64,000 nt of DNA from contig OZ245717.1 in NCBI GenBank assembly GCA_965226945.1, forward strand, positions 6,262,001-6,326,000. Direction: 5' to 3'. A program made the position numbers and the translations under genes. The stretch is from SYLG01 sp965226945. Its GTDB lineage: Bacteria; Planctomycetota; Planctomycetia; Gemmatales; Gemmataceae. The notes under the pieces were generated by a model that did not search any database, was not told where the DNA came from, and worked only from the letters and a program-made list of their open reading frames with translations. This document shows positions 44,440 through 52,079 of this stretch, in pieces (the stretch's first letter is position 1; each line of letters starts with the position of its first letter).

Positions 44440-44957
44440 TCTGCCCTTGTTGCAACTGCATCGTCGAGGCGGGCGCTCCCTGGTGCGGGCATTGTTGGGT
44501 CTCCCTCGTCAACGAAGGGGGCGCCATGCCCCAGGACCGGGTGGAGTGGAGCTTGCTCAACGATCCGGTCTCACGTTTGGCGTTGCCCAAGGCGCTTTGC
44601 TACCCGTTCAACACGCCGATCAGTTTTGTGCTTGAGGGGATGGACCGCGAGAAAACACCTGCGGTCTGTCTGACGACCAAGGAAGGAAAACTGGCCGGAA
44701 TTTTGACCGAACACGACATCCTGGAAAAAGTCGCGCCCCTTGGGATTCACGCTTTGGAGTTGCCGGTCGACCAGTTCATGACCTCCGATCCGGAATGGGT
44801 GGCGGAAACCGAGGTCCTTGCCCGCGTCGTGCAGATCATGGACGGCGCCGGCTATCGCCACCTGCCGATTTTGCGCGACCACAAGCCGATCGGCATCATC
44901 AGCGCCGGCATGCTCGTGACCCATTTTCGGAATTTATGCCCCGATGCGGTGGGATAG
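44436..44957 (+). CDS. Zinc-ribbon plus CBS-pair protein, third gene of the fused-KOR operon
   Basis: 173 residues from GTG 44436, which overlaps the upstream stop (GTGA). The first 20 residues form a zinc ribbon (CPCCNCIVEAGAPWCGHCW). Two CBS motifs follow: LCYPFNTPISFVLEGMDREKTPAVCLTTKEGKLAGILTEHDILEKV and VAETEVLARVVQIMDGAGYRHLPILRDHKPIGIISAGML. It is a second, differently built ligand sensor for the same operon. A direct regulatory contact with the fused oxidoreductase is inferred from gene order and coupling. Confidence 0.87.
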   Translation: MICPCCNCIVEAGAPWCGHCWVSLVNEGGAMPQDRVEWSLLNDPVSRLALPKALCYPFNTPISFVLEGMDREKTPAVCLTTKEGKLAGILTEHDILEKVAPLGIHALELPVDQFMTSDPEWVAETEVLARVVQIMDGAGYRHLPILRDHKPIGIISAGMLVTHFRNLCPDAVG

Positions 44958-44985
44958 GGCGGGGGCTTCGCTGGGTGAGAGGTGG

Positions 44986-45085
44986 ATGGGAATTATGGGA
45001 AGCATGAGAATGATGTGATCTAAGGAAGAAAGGGTAGCGGGACTCCACCAGCCACGGCTTTTCCCATGCTTCGCATGACTCCCAT
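44986..45085. repeat. Fold-back intergenic repeat, copy 1
   Basis: Imperfect 21-nt inverted arms (44986-45006 and 45065-45085, 18 of 21 matching) enclose a core with GGGTAGCGG and CCACCAGC. A related element lies at 46023-46112, on the other side of the 252-residue protein gene. Confidence 0.65.
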
Positions 45086-45179
45086 GGGTTTCTGCAATAA
45101 CAACGATGGGCCGAAGCCTGAAACCAAGCAAGACACCAATCGGCCGCTCGACTTATGGGCGATTTCGATGGCGGCTGGG

Positions 45180-45938
45180 TCAATCACAGCGGTTGCCTGC
45201 ATGAACGGTCAGACATTGCGGGCAGATGTGGTAGACGACCTGAACAAAATGGTTCGCATGTCCTTTGTTTTCAGCGAGGTCTTCCATGGATTGCACCATG
45301 GGAAGGCCGGCCTGAGGATCGTTGATGACGGTAGCGAGAACTTTCATCGGCTGGCCGCTCTGGCCATAGGAGCATTCGGATCGGGGGCAAACGATGGATT
45401 CTTCACCCTGAATCAACCAGGGAACGCCCCCAAACTGATGCCACCAAATGTTCGAGCCATAAAGCACCGGATGGCCAAGCCAGTGAGAAAGCAACTTGTT
45501 GGCTGGCGCCGGCACTTTGTCAAACATGCGAGTGCCAAGCGATTTCTTGATCGATTGAGGCAAGGTCGACAGGCGTTGCAAAACGATCGGCTGCTTCGGA
45601 AATTCCAGGGGAAAATTCTTGTAGGGAAAATCCTTCCCCTGGCGCCTTCCTTCCATTTTCAACACTTCGATCCGATCAGGTGCGACCACGCGGTAATCGA
45701 TGTCAGACACACAGGTCCAGCAATAGTAAAGAGGCAACCGTTTCAACGACTTGAAGAGCGGTCGACCATCGACGACGAACCGCGGATCCTTGGCATTGAA
45801 GTCCCAAAGCAAAAGGAGCGCGCGCTTGCACTTGGTGCATGCGGCCCCCTCATGGTAAGCGGGTCCCCCCTGCCAGTGGTCATAGTTCGATTTTCTGGCA
45901 ACTTTGACCCGATATCCGGGCAGCAGGCGGGAGCTCAT
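45180..45938 (-). CDS. Cys-rich protein, possibly DUF1963/YwqG-like
   Basis: 252 residues with four Cys pairs: CTKC, CWTC, CPRSEC and CPQC, arranged as two zinc-knuckle-like sets at the N- and C-terminal thirds. The middle has HQFGGVPWLIQGEE, reminiscent of the GG.P...Q motif of DUF1963/YwqG proteins. There is no signal peptide. The function is unknown. The gene stands alone and is flanked on both sides by copies of a fold-back repeat. Confidence 0.7.
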   Translation of the reverse strand: MSSRLLPGYRVKVARKSNYDHWQGGPAYHEGAACTKCKRALLLLWDFNAKDPRFVVDGRPLFKSLKRLPLYYCWTCVSDIDYRVVAPDRIEVLKMEGRRQGKDFPYKNFPLEFPKQPIVLQRLSTLPQSIKKSLGTRMFDKVPAPANKLLSHWLGHPVLYGSNIWWHQFGGVPWLIQGEESIVCPRSECSYGQSGQPMKVLATVINDPQAGLPMVQSMEDLAENKGHANHFVQVVYHICPQCLTVHAGNRCD

Positions 45939-46022
45939 GGAATGGACCCTGGGCGTTTTCGTTCATGGTTAGTGAAGAAGCCAAGTTTAGGCGAGGCATG
46001 ACTGAAATCTGGAACGAGTTTG

Positions 46023-46112
46023 ATGGGAATCATGCGACTCCTGATATCAACCACCGAAGGGTAGCGGCCTACCAGCAACCCGAACTGCTTCCGTGCCTCC
46101 CATCATTCCCAT
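46023..46112. repeat. Fold-back intergenic repeat, copy 2
   Basis: Arms at 46023-46037 and 46098-46112 match at 13 of 15 positions. The core GAAGGGTAGCGG...TACCAGC and the outer ATGGGAAT match copy 1 at 44986-45085. The two are related in sequence and orientation. Confidence 0.65.
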
Positions 46113-46164
46113 GATGCCCCAAAACCAGGAAACTTCTCCGCTCAGTGAATTCCGCCTGACCAAC

Positions 46165-46198
46165 AAAAAACCCACCAAGGCTTCCTTGGTGGGTTTTT
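46165..46198 (-). terminator. Intrinsic terminator of the thioredoxin gene
   Basis: A perfect 10-bp stem (CCCACCAAGG/CCTTGGTGGG) with loop CTT. A-run on the left and T-run on the right make it active in both directions; it lies 27 nt after the trxA stop. Confidence 0.9.
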
Positions 46199-46224
46199 CA
46201 GTTCTCAATGAATCAGCAATCGCC

Positions 46225-46554
46225 TTAGACATGCCGATCAAGTTCGCTGGCGAAGGCCGATTCGGGCTGCAGGCCGACGAGGCGAGACACTTCCTTGCCT
46301 CCCTTGAAGATGATGACGCAAGGAATGCCCGATATGTTGTATTGCGTGGCTAGATCTTGCGCGTTGTCGGTGTTGACCTTGCCGACTTTCGCCTTACCCG
46401 CGTACCTGGTCGCGATGGCATCGATGGCGGGGGCAAGCCGACGGCAAGGACCGCACCAGGGGGCCCAAAAATCGACCAGCACCGGCTGCGTGCTCGAACC
46501 GACTTCGCTGCCCCAGTTGGAGCTATCAAGATTAATCACATTCTCTGCGGCCAT
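46225..46554 (-). CDS. trxA: Thioredoxin
   Basis: 109 residues, the standard single-domain length. The active site is WCGPC (Cys34, Cys37) in VLVDFWAPWCGPCRRLAP. The cis-Pro loop reads ISGIPCVIIFKGG, with an extra Cys after the cis-Pro. It reduces protein disulfides in the cytoplasm. It is monocistronic with its own terminator. Confidence 0.96.
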   Translation of the reverse strand: MAAENVINLDSSNWGSEVGSSTQPVLVDFWAPWCGPCRRLAPAIDAIATRYAGKAKVGKVNTDNAQDLATQYNISGIPCVIIFKGGKEVSRLVGLQPESAFASELDRHV

Positions 46555-46609
46555 GACCGGAATTCTCCTGGATTTTCCTGAGCGATTCTTTCAATGAAAT
46601 TGTAGTCTG

Positions 46610-47287
46610 CTAATCCGGATTCGTTCGCTGACTCGCGCGGGGCCGGTCCGAATTTTCCTCGGTATCTTCCTCATCGCGAACGGTGGAGGGCTCCGAATAG
46701 CGCGGCGCTTGCGTTGCGGGGCCGTCGCTGCCCTGGCGTAAACTGTCAAAGCGCATGAGCAGGGGTTTGAGATCGAGGATATTCGTGGCGGCTCCGCGCA
46801 GATCGCCGCCCAGCCCCGAATCGAGCGCTGCGATTTCGATCCGGTAGCCCCGGCGGCGCAAACTCACCGCCAGATGGGCAAAATCAGGGTCGTTGGTCAC
46901 GAGCACCACGGTTTCGGGTTTGTACTGCTGCACCAGTTCGAGGCAGTCAACCACCATCAAGAGATCGACATCGGCCTTGTAGTGCCCGTCGCCGGAGGGA
47001 GCGCCGTCCTTGGTCACCACCAGGAAACCATGCGTTTTGAGCCAGTGGACAAAGCGCAATTTGCGGGCCCGCTGTTCCTGGAATTCCTGGACGAATACGG
47101 GGGGCAGGCCCACATAGACGACGACTTCGCCGGCTCCGCCGTTGGTTTCATCCAACAGGAAGTCCTTGATGGCCAGCCAATCCAAGCTGCGATTGCAGGC
47201 GCGCGCCGCGGCAAGAAGATTGGATTCGTCGATCAGGGCCAAAATCTTTTCGCTGGAGGAATAATCCTCGGACCGGTTGGAAATCAT
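46610..47287 (-). CDS. NYN/LabA-like nuclease-domain protein
   Basis: 225 residues. The NYN (PIN-like) fold has acidic residues at the expected places: ALIDESNLLAAA, GHYKADVDLLMVVDCLEL and VLVTNDPDFAHLAVSLRRRGY. These proteins are predicted metal-dependent RNases. The C-terminal 40 residues are polar and disordered. A T-less spacer separates it from trxA. The region upstream (47288-47553) holds no gene I can see. Confidence 0.88.
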   Translation of the reverse strand: MISNRSEDYSSSEKILALIDESNLLAAARACNRSLDWLAIKDFLLDETNGGAGEVVVYVGLPPVFVQEFQEQRARKLRFVHWLKTHGFLVVTKDGAPSGDGHYKADVDLLMVVDCLELVQQYKPETVVLVTNDPDFAHLAVSLRRRGYRIEIAALDSGLGGDLRGAATNILDLKPLLMRFDSLRQGSDGPATQAPRYSEPSTVRDEEDTEENSDRPRASQRTNPD

Positions 47288-47548
47288 TTAAAGCCAATTC
47301 CTTACTACGGGCCTGGAGATTCTTTTCCGGGTATGTCGGGGAACACCCAGGCGGGAATAAAAGCAAACCAGTTTATTTCCCCGAGGCGCCGACGAAGTCA
47401 GGCGTGGGGAGTTAATACATCGTTCATGTTAGATATTGGCAGGGTAAGTCCAGCGGTCCGGGAGTTTTCGAAAAAGAAATCGCCACGACGATTCGAAGAA
47501 AAGCAAATGAAAGGCACAGAAAAGCCAGAAAAAACACGGAAAATATAA

Positions 47549-47588
47549 AGAAAAGGGCCTCTCGGGAATCATTCGATCCCGAAAGGCC
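47549..47588 (-). terminator. Intrinsic terminator of galM
   Basis: On the minus strand, GGCCTTTCGGGA pairs with TCCCGAGAGGCC (one mismatch) around a 9-nt loop. The sequence then runs into CTTTTCTTT. It lies directly after the galM stop. Confidence 0.85.
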
Positions 47589-47610
47589 TCAGGTTGGATT
47601 GCGAAGGGAT

Positions 47611-48702
47611 TTACTTCGCGGTCACGCGGAATACCGTCGTTTGGCGGTAGGTATCGCCGGGCTTCAAAACCACCGAGGGGAACTGGGGCTGATTGATGGA
47701 ATCGGGGTAGTGCTGCGGTTCCAGACAGAATCCGCCGTTCTTGCCGTAGACAGCTTTCCCCTTGCCGATGTTGGAGCCGTCGAGGAAGTTGCCGGTGTAA
47801 AACTGCACCGCCGGTTCGGTTGAGAGCACCTCAAGCGACAATCCGCTTGGGGCGGTGACGGTGGCGATCGACTTCAGGTTCTTCCCGTCTTCCGCGGTGC
47901 GGTCCGCCACGAAATTGTGGTCGTAGCCGCCAGGCGTTCCCTTCAGTTCGGCAATGCGCGAGCCGATCGTTTGCGGCTGGGTGAAATCGAGCGGCGTGCC
48001 CTTGACCGGTTCCACTTTGCCGGTGGGGATGAGCGTGTCGTCGACCGGCGTGTACTGGCTTGCGGCCAGCTTGAGGGTGTGGCCCAGAATGTCGCCCGAG
48101 CCGTTGCCGTTGAGGTTGAAGTAGCTGTGATGGGCCAGGTTGATCGGGGTCGCCTTATCGGTCACCGCCCGGTAGTCGATTTTGAGACCATTGTCGTCTT
48201 CAAGCGTGTAGGTGATCGCCACATCGAGGTTGCCGGGGTAGCCTTCTTCGCCGTCGGGGCTTTTGTACTCAAACGTGACTGAGTTTTTGTCTTTGTCAGG
48301 TGTCGCCTTCCAAAACTGCTTGTCGAAACCTTTCAGGCCGCCGTGCAAGGCATTGGGACCATTGTTGGCGGCAAGTTGGTACTCCTTGCCATCGAGCGTG
48401 AAGCGGGCCTTGGCAATCCGGTTGGCGACGCGGCCGGCATTGGAACCAAAATAAGGATGACCCTTCAGATAGCCTTCAAGGTCGTCGAAGCCAAGCGCGA
48501 TGTCGATCGGTTTGCCCTTGGCGTCGGGGATGACCCAGTCGGTGACAATGGCGCCATAGTCCATGATCTTGACCGTGACGCCGTTTTTGTTTTTGAGCAC
48601 ATACCGTGTGACCGGCTTGTCGCCGATTTTGCCAAAGGGTTCTGAAGCAGGTTGGTTCATGGCCAGACCAATCATTGTTGCAACAAGAATAGGGGAAACC
48701 AT
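47611..48702 (-). CDS. galM: Galactose mutarotase (aldose 1-epimerase)
   Basis: 363 residues. Motifs are MDYGAIVTDWVIPD, YFGSNAGRVANRIA, NALHGGLKGFDKQFW, the catalytic His in INLAHHSYFNLNG and the catalytic Glu in GFCLEPQHYPDSIN. It interconverts alpha and beta anomers of hexoses. The N-terminus (MVSPILVATMIGLAMNQ) may be a weak signal peptide, so it could be exported. It has its own terminator. Confidence 0.93.
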   Translation of the reverse strand: MVSPILVATMIGLAMNQPASEPFGKIGDKPVTRYVLKNKNGVTVKIMDYGAIVTDWVIPDAKGKPIDIALGFDDLEGYLKGHPYFGSNAGRVANRIAKARFTLDGKEYQLAANNGPNALHGGLKGFDKQFWKATPDKDKNSVTFEYKSPDGEEGYPGNLDVAITYTLEDDNGLKIDYRAVTDKATPINLAHHSYFNLNGNGSGDILGHTLKLAASQYTPVDDTLIPTGKVEPVKGTPLDFTQPQTIGSRIAELKGTPGGYDHNFVADRTAEDGKNLKSIATVTAPSGLSLEVLSTEPAVQFYTGNFLDGSNIGKGKAVYGKNGGFCLEPQHYPDSINQPQFPSVVLKPGDTYRQTTVFRVTAK

Positions 48703-48859
48703 CGAGTGATCTCCTTAAGAGAGGTTGGGAATACAAGGAAAAAGTAGGGTTTGCGTGTCGGGATTCCAACAGGATAGCGAACCGCGCGGCCGATTCATGA
48801 GGCCAAATTCATTAGATTTGTATTCCCTCCTGGTACAAAATTGATGATAATGGGGCTGG

Positions 48860-50893
48860 TTGGTTTGCCTTCACTCCTCAACAGACCCACGGGGTTCTGC
48901 ATCTCATGGCAAGCTCACTTTCTCCGGCTGGGTCGGGGTCCCCCCCATTTCCCTGCCTGTCGGTTGGACGATCACAAGTAAACCATTTGCCGATGGCGTG
49001 ACGCATTCGTGGAAGGTGGTCCACCCCACGGTTGGCGAAGGTTTGCTCAAATACTATAAGGGCTGGGCACTTGCCCCAGACGAAATCAGCGAGTTCAACC
49101 AATGGTTCGCCAAGAGGCGCATCCACCACCCCGGATGGCCTCTGGAACATGCCTCGGGCTTGTGCCGCGGCACCCCCTGGGTCATTGAACATATCCGCAG
49201 AGGCCACACTTTACGCGAGAAAATGGCCAAAACGGGCCGGCCGCCGATTCTCGAAACGGTCCTGGCCTCGACCGCTTTGGCAAAAATCCTCGAAATCGCC
49301 CACCAAAACGGCCTTTGTCACGGAGTTGTCGGGTCGGAAATGGTCGTCATACAAGACGGCACGGAAGAGCCGTTCCTCCTCCTGGAAATCGGTGTCACTC
49401 CCCATGTCGTTCAGGGCGGCGCCGACCGCTTGAAAGCGGTGTTTCACGATCCGGTGCACTACCGCTTCATGGCTCCAGAAACCCTTCAGGGCCGAGGAGT
49501 CACCAACTTTTCCGATGTCTTTTCTCTGGGAACGCTGATGTACTGGATGCTCACCGGCGAGTATCCCTATCCTGGAGAAACCCCCGAAGAGATCCTGCAA
49601 AACCAAACCCAGAAAGTGCCCCGCACCCCACCCGAGTTGCGCATGGGGGTTCCCCAACCTCTTTCGCAACTCGTCATGCGCATGATCGCCTTCCAACAAG
49701 GCCACCGCATGAAGAACATGACAGAAATTCTTTCTCAGCTGGAGCGAATCGCGAAACTGGGCTCGGAAATGGCCATGGAGGGCTACGATGTTTCCAGCGG
49801 CGCCGGCCGTCCAGCGCCTAACTCGGCCGACTCGGTCCGTCTCGAACTTGAGCAGCTGGACCGGCACATTTACCAGCACCCTCAAGACAGCGCCTCGCTT
49901 TACAAAAAGGCGCTCTACCATCAAAAATTGGGAGATCTACCCAAAGCGATCGCAGCCTGCACCACGGCCGTGACTCAAAATCCCCGCCTGGGTCATGCCT
50001 GGCAATTGCGCGCTCAGTGCCTGCTCGATGCCGACGAGCCGCGTAAAGCCCTGGAAGATTGGACCAAGCTGGCCAAGGCCATTCCCAACAACGCGCTCTT
50101 TCACTTGCGCAAGGCCCAGGCGCTGATTCGCTTGCACGAACTGGAGCCGGCGGCCGTGGAGATTGCCGCAGCGAAGCAGATCGACCCGAATTCCGCGGAA
50201 ATTCACCTGGTTCAGGCCGAATATTTGAAGGTGAAAAAACGCTTCGATGCCGCGCTCGAAGAACTGGAAAAGATCCTCGCGAAGCACCCCACTCATCCCG
50301 AGTCGCTGTGCCTGCGCTCTGAAATCAAGGTGCGGCTCAAGGACCAGGCCGGCTCGCTTGCCGACTTGACCAAGGCCGCCGACACCAACCCCACTTTCGC
50401 GGCCGCTCGCGCCGGCAAGGTTCGCCTCCTGATGGCCATGGGGCGTGCCGAGGATGCTTCCGAAGATGCCGACAAATTGCTGGCTTTGCAGCCCGAGTCG
50501 CTGGAGCACCGGCTATTGCGGATCCGCCAACGATCCGAAATTGGCGATTTCACCATGGCGCTTGAAGACACTGACGGTTACGCGGCCAAGGCCAAGCCAG
50601 GAGAAGAAATTCTGAGGCATCGGGCCTGGCTCCTCGCAGTGGTTCCAGACACCGACCTGCGCGATCCCAAGGAAGCCCTCGAAATCGCCCGGCAAGGCTG
50701 CGATGCCACAGGGTGGTCCGACCCGGAATGGCTGGAAACCGTTGCCGCGGCCTACGCCGCACTGGGCCAATTCGAAGGGGCCCTGGGCTGGCAGAAGAAG
50801 GCGCTGGTCATTTTGGAAGAATCGGCGCAACCTCAGCAAAAGAAACGCTATGAACTCTATAAGGCCCACAAGGCGTTTCGCCTGGGGAAATAG
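48860..50893 (+). CDS. Pseudokinase-TPR fusion protein
   Basis: 677 residues. The first 300 follow the Ser/Thr kinase layout but lack catalytic residues. The HRD loop reads LCHGVVGSEMVVI, the DFG site reads LLLEIGVTP, and the glycine loop is absent. The APE motif (YRFMAPETLQG) and the F-helix DVFSLGTLMYWMLTGEYPY are kept. Residues about 340-640 hold eight or so TPR units (LYKKALYHQKLGDLPKAI, AWQLRAQCLLDADEPRKAL). It is probably a scaffold that signals without phosphotransfer. The start (TTG 48860) is uncertain because no better in-frame start with a ribosome site is visible. Confidence 0.8.
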   Translation: MVCLHSSTDPRGSASHGKLTFSGWVGVPPISLPVGWTITSKPFADGVTHSWKVVHPTVGEGLLKYYKGWALAPDEISEFNQWFAKRRIHHPGWPLEHASGLCRGTPWVIEHIRRGHTLREKMAKTGRPPILETVLASTALAKILEIAHQNGLCHGVVGSEMVVIQDGTEEPFLLLEIGVTPHVVQGGADRLKAVFHDPVHYRFMAPETLQGRGVTNFSDVFSLGTLMYWMLTGEYPYPGETPEEILQNQTQKVPRTPPELRMGVPQPLSQLVMRMIAFQQGHRMKNMTEILSQLERIAKLGSEMAMEGYDVSSGAGRPAPNSADSVRLELEQLDRHIYQHPQDSASLYKKALYHQKLGDLPKAIAACTTAVTQNPRLGHAWQLRAQCLLDADEPRKALEDWTKLAKAIPNNALFHLRKAQALIRLHELEPAAVEIAAAKQIDPNSAEIHLVQAEYLKVKKRFDAALEELEKILAKHPTHPESLCLRSEIKVRLKDQAGSLADLTKAADTNPTFAAARAGKVRLLMAMGRAEDASEDADKLLALQPESLEHRLLRIRQRSEIGDFTMALEDTDGYAAKAKPGEEILRHRAWLLAVVPDTDLRDPKEALEIARQGCDATGWSDPEWLETVAAAYAALGQFEGALGWQKKALVILEESAQPQQKKRYELYKAHKAFRLGK

Positions 50894-51188
50894 AGAGATT
50901 TGAAGTTGCCCGCCTGACCCTGCCCCCAAGGAATTTGCCCCAAAGGTGTCACCTCGCAGGAGTCTGGCCCGTAAGGACAAGATCCTCGCCATCCGCTGGA
51001 ATGTCTGGCGATTCAAAACGAATTGTGTCGAAAGAACTCTCGCGAATCATTGTCTTTGCTTTCGCCTGGAAATCGGAATGGATGGACTGTTCGCTCACGC
51101 ACCCTAAACCAATCCTCTCTCTTTACCTCTCATTTATCGTTGCCCCGAAACGAGGGGTAGGTACCGCCCTTTCCATGGAGAGTGGATG

Positions 51189-51581
51189 ATGGCCAAGCAA
51201 TGGGTTTGCCCGCGTTGCGAGTCAGCCGATCTTTACAAACTGCCACCCAATCGAGTCACCAAGAACCCCGGTTTCACCTGCACTCAATGCCAGCTATCGA
51301 TGCGCCATAGCGCCAGCGTCCTGATCCCTTTCATCATTATGATTTTGGCCACGGTGATTTTTGTGATCACGACTTCGTCCTGGTTGGGTGCCATTGACTT
51401 GCAGATGCGGGGCAAATTGGCCATTTTGCTACCATTCGGTTCGCTGGCGGTCGCGGTTTTCTGCTTGCAGCAAATGTCCTTGCCGGCGCCCAAATTGGCG
51501 GATGATGGCGAGACTGGTAGCGGAGTTGTCGATCAGGGGCCCCCTAATGAAGAGGCAAACGACGGGGCTTTGCCGCGCTGA
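51189..51581 (+). CDS. Zinc-ribbon membrane protein, unknown function
   Basis: 130 residues from ATG 51189 (the ATG codon before it, 51186, is equally possible). An N-terminal zinc ribbon (WVCPRCESADLYKL...GFTCTQCQL) is followed by two hydrophobic helices (LIPFIIMILATVIFVITTSSW and LAILLPFGSLAVAVFCLQ) and an acidic tail. I do not recognise the family. Confidence 0.7.
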   Translation: MAKQWVCPRCESADLYKLPPNRVTKNPGFTCTQCQLSMRHSASVLIPFIIMILATVIFVITTSSWLGAIDLQMRGKLAILLPFGSLAVAVFCLQQMSLPAPKLADDGETGSGVVDQGPPNEEANDGALPR

Positions 51582-51626
51582 GCCGTCCAAGTTCGCTGTT
51601 GACGGATAGGGGCATTTCAAAAGACA

Positions 51627-51663
51627 TTTTTTCACGCGGAGACGCGGAGGCGCGGAGAAAAAA
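51627..51663. repeat. Dispersed G+C-rich repeat (copy 2, inverted relative to copy 1)
   Basis: TTTTTTCACGCGGAG followed by ACGCGGAGGCGCGGAGAAAAAA. It is the reverse complement of the copy at 24998-25037 over the core. Confidence 0.65.
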
Positions 51664-51910
51664 GCAGGGACCAACGCTGTGAAACCACAAGCCGGAGAGG
51701 GGGCTCAGTGGAGCAGCGGCAGCTCAAGGTTGCCGTCGCGATTTCAGGTTCCCCCATGGGTACGATGGAAGCGGTCATAGTCCGTTTCGATGACCATTCC
51801 CCACGCGAGGGCGCGGAGGAAAAACAGAGATGAAGTTGGGCGAACCAAACGAGGAATTGGAAACAACCTAAAGGCAGGATGCTGGATTCGGTTAGGCGGC
51901 TTCTCTCAAA

Positions 51911-51952
51911 TTCTCTCCGCTATCTCTTTGTCCGCGCCTCCGCGTGGAAAAA
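51911..51952. repeat. Dispersed G+C-rich repeat (copy 3)
   Basis: TTCTCTCCGC...GTCCGCGCCTCCGCGTGGAAAAA, in the same orientation as the copy at 24998-25037 and inverted to the one at 51627-51663. Confidence 0.6.
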
Positions 51953-52020
51953 TTCTGCTGCGCACTTGCAGAGCCGTTTTCGGCTGGCCCACCTCAGAGA
52001 CGAGGATCCAATCAAACAAG

Positions 52021-52047
52021 AAGGGCACCCGGGAAGTGGGTGCCCTT
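52021..52047 (-). terminator. Intrinsic terminator-like hairpin after the ASPIC lipoprotein gene
   Basis: A perfect 10-bp stem (AAGGGCACCC/GGGTGCCCTT) with a 7-nt loop. On the minus strand it is followed by CTTGTTTG. The T-run is short, so it may be moderately efficient. Confidence 0.65.
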
Positions 52048-52079
52048 GTATTTCGATCGACTGCGAAACAAACCGCTGG

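Larger units (their letters stand above)
51582..52018. other. Repeat-rich intergenic region
   Basis: No gene is supported. It holds three copies of the CGCGGAGGCGCGGAG-type repeat: 51627-51663, 51801-51825 and, inverted, 51911-51952. The outer two face each other about 250 bp apart. Confidence 0.6.
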
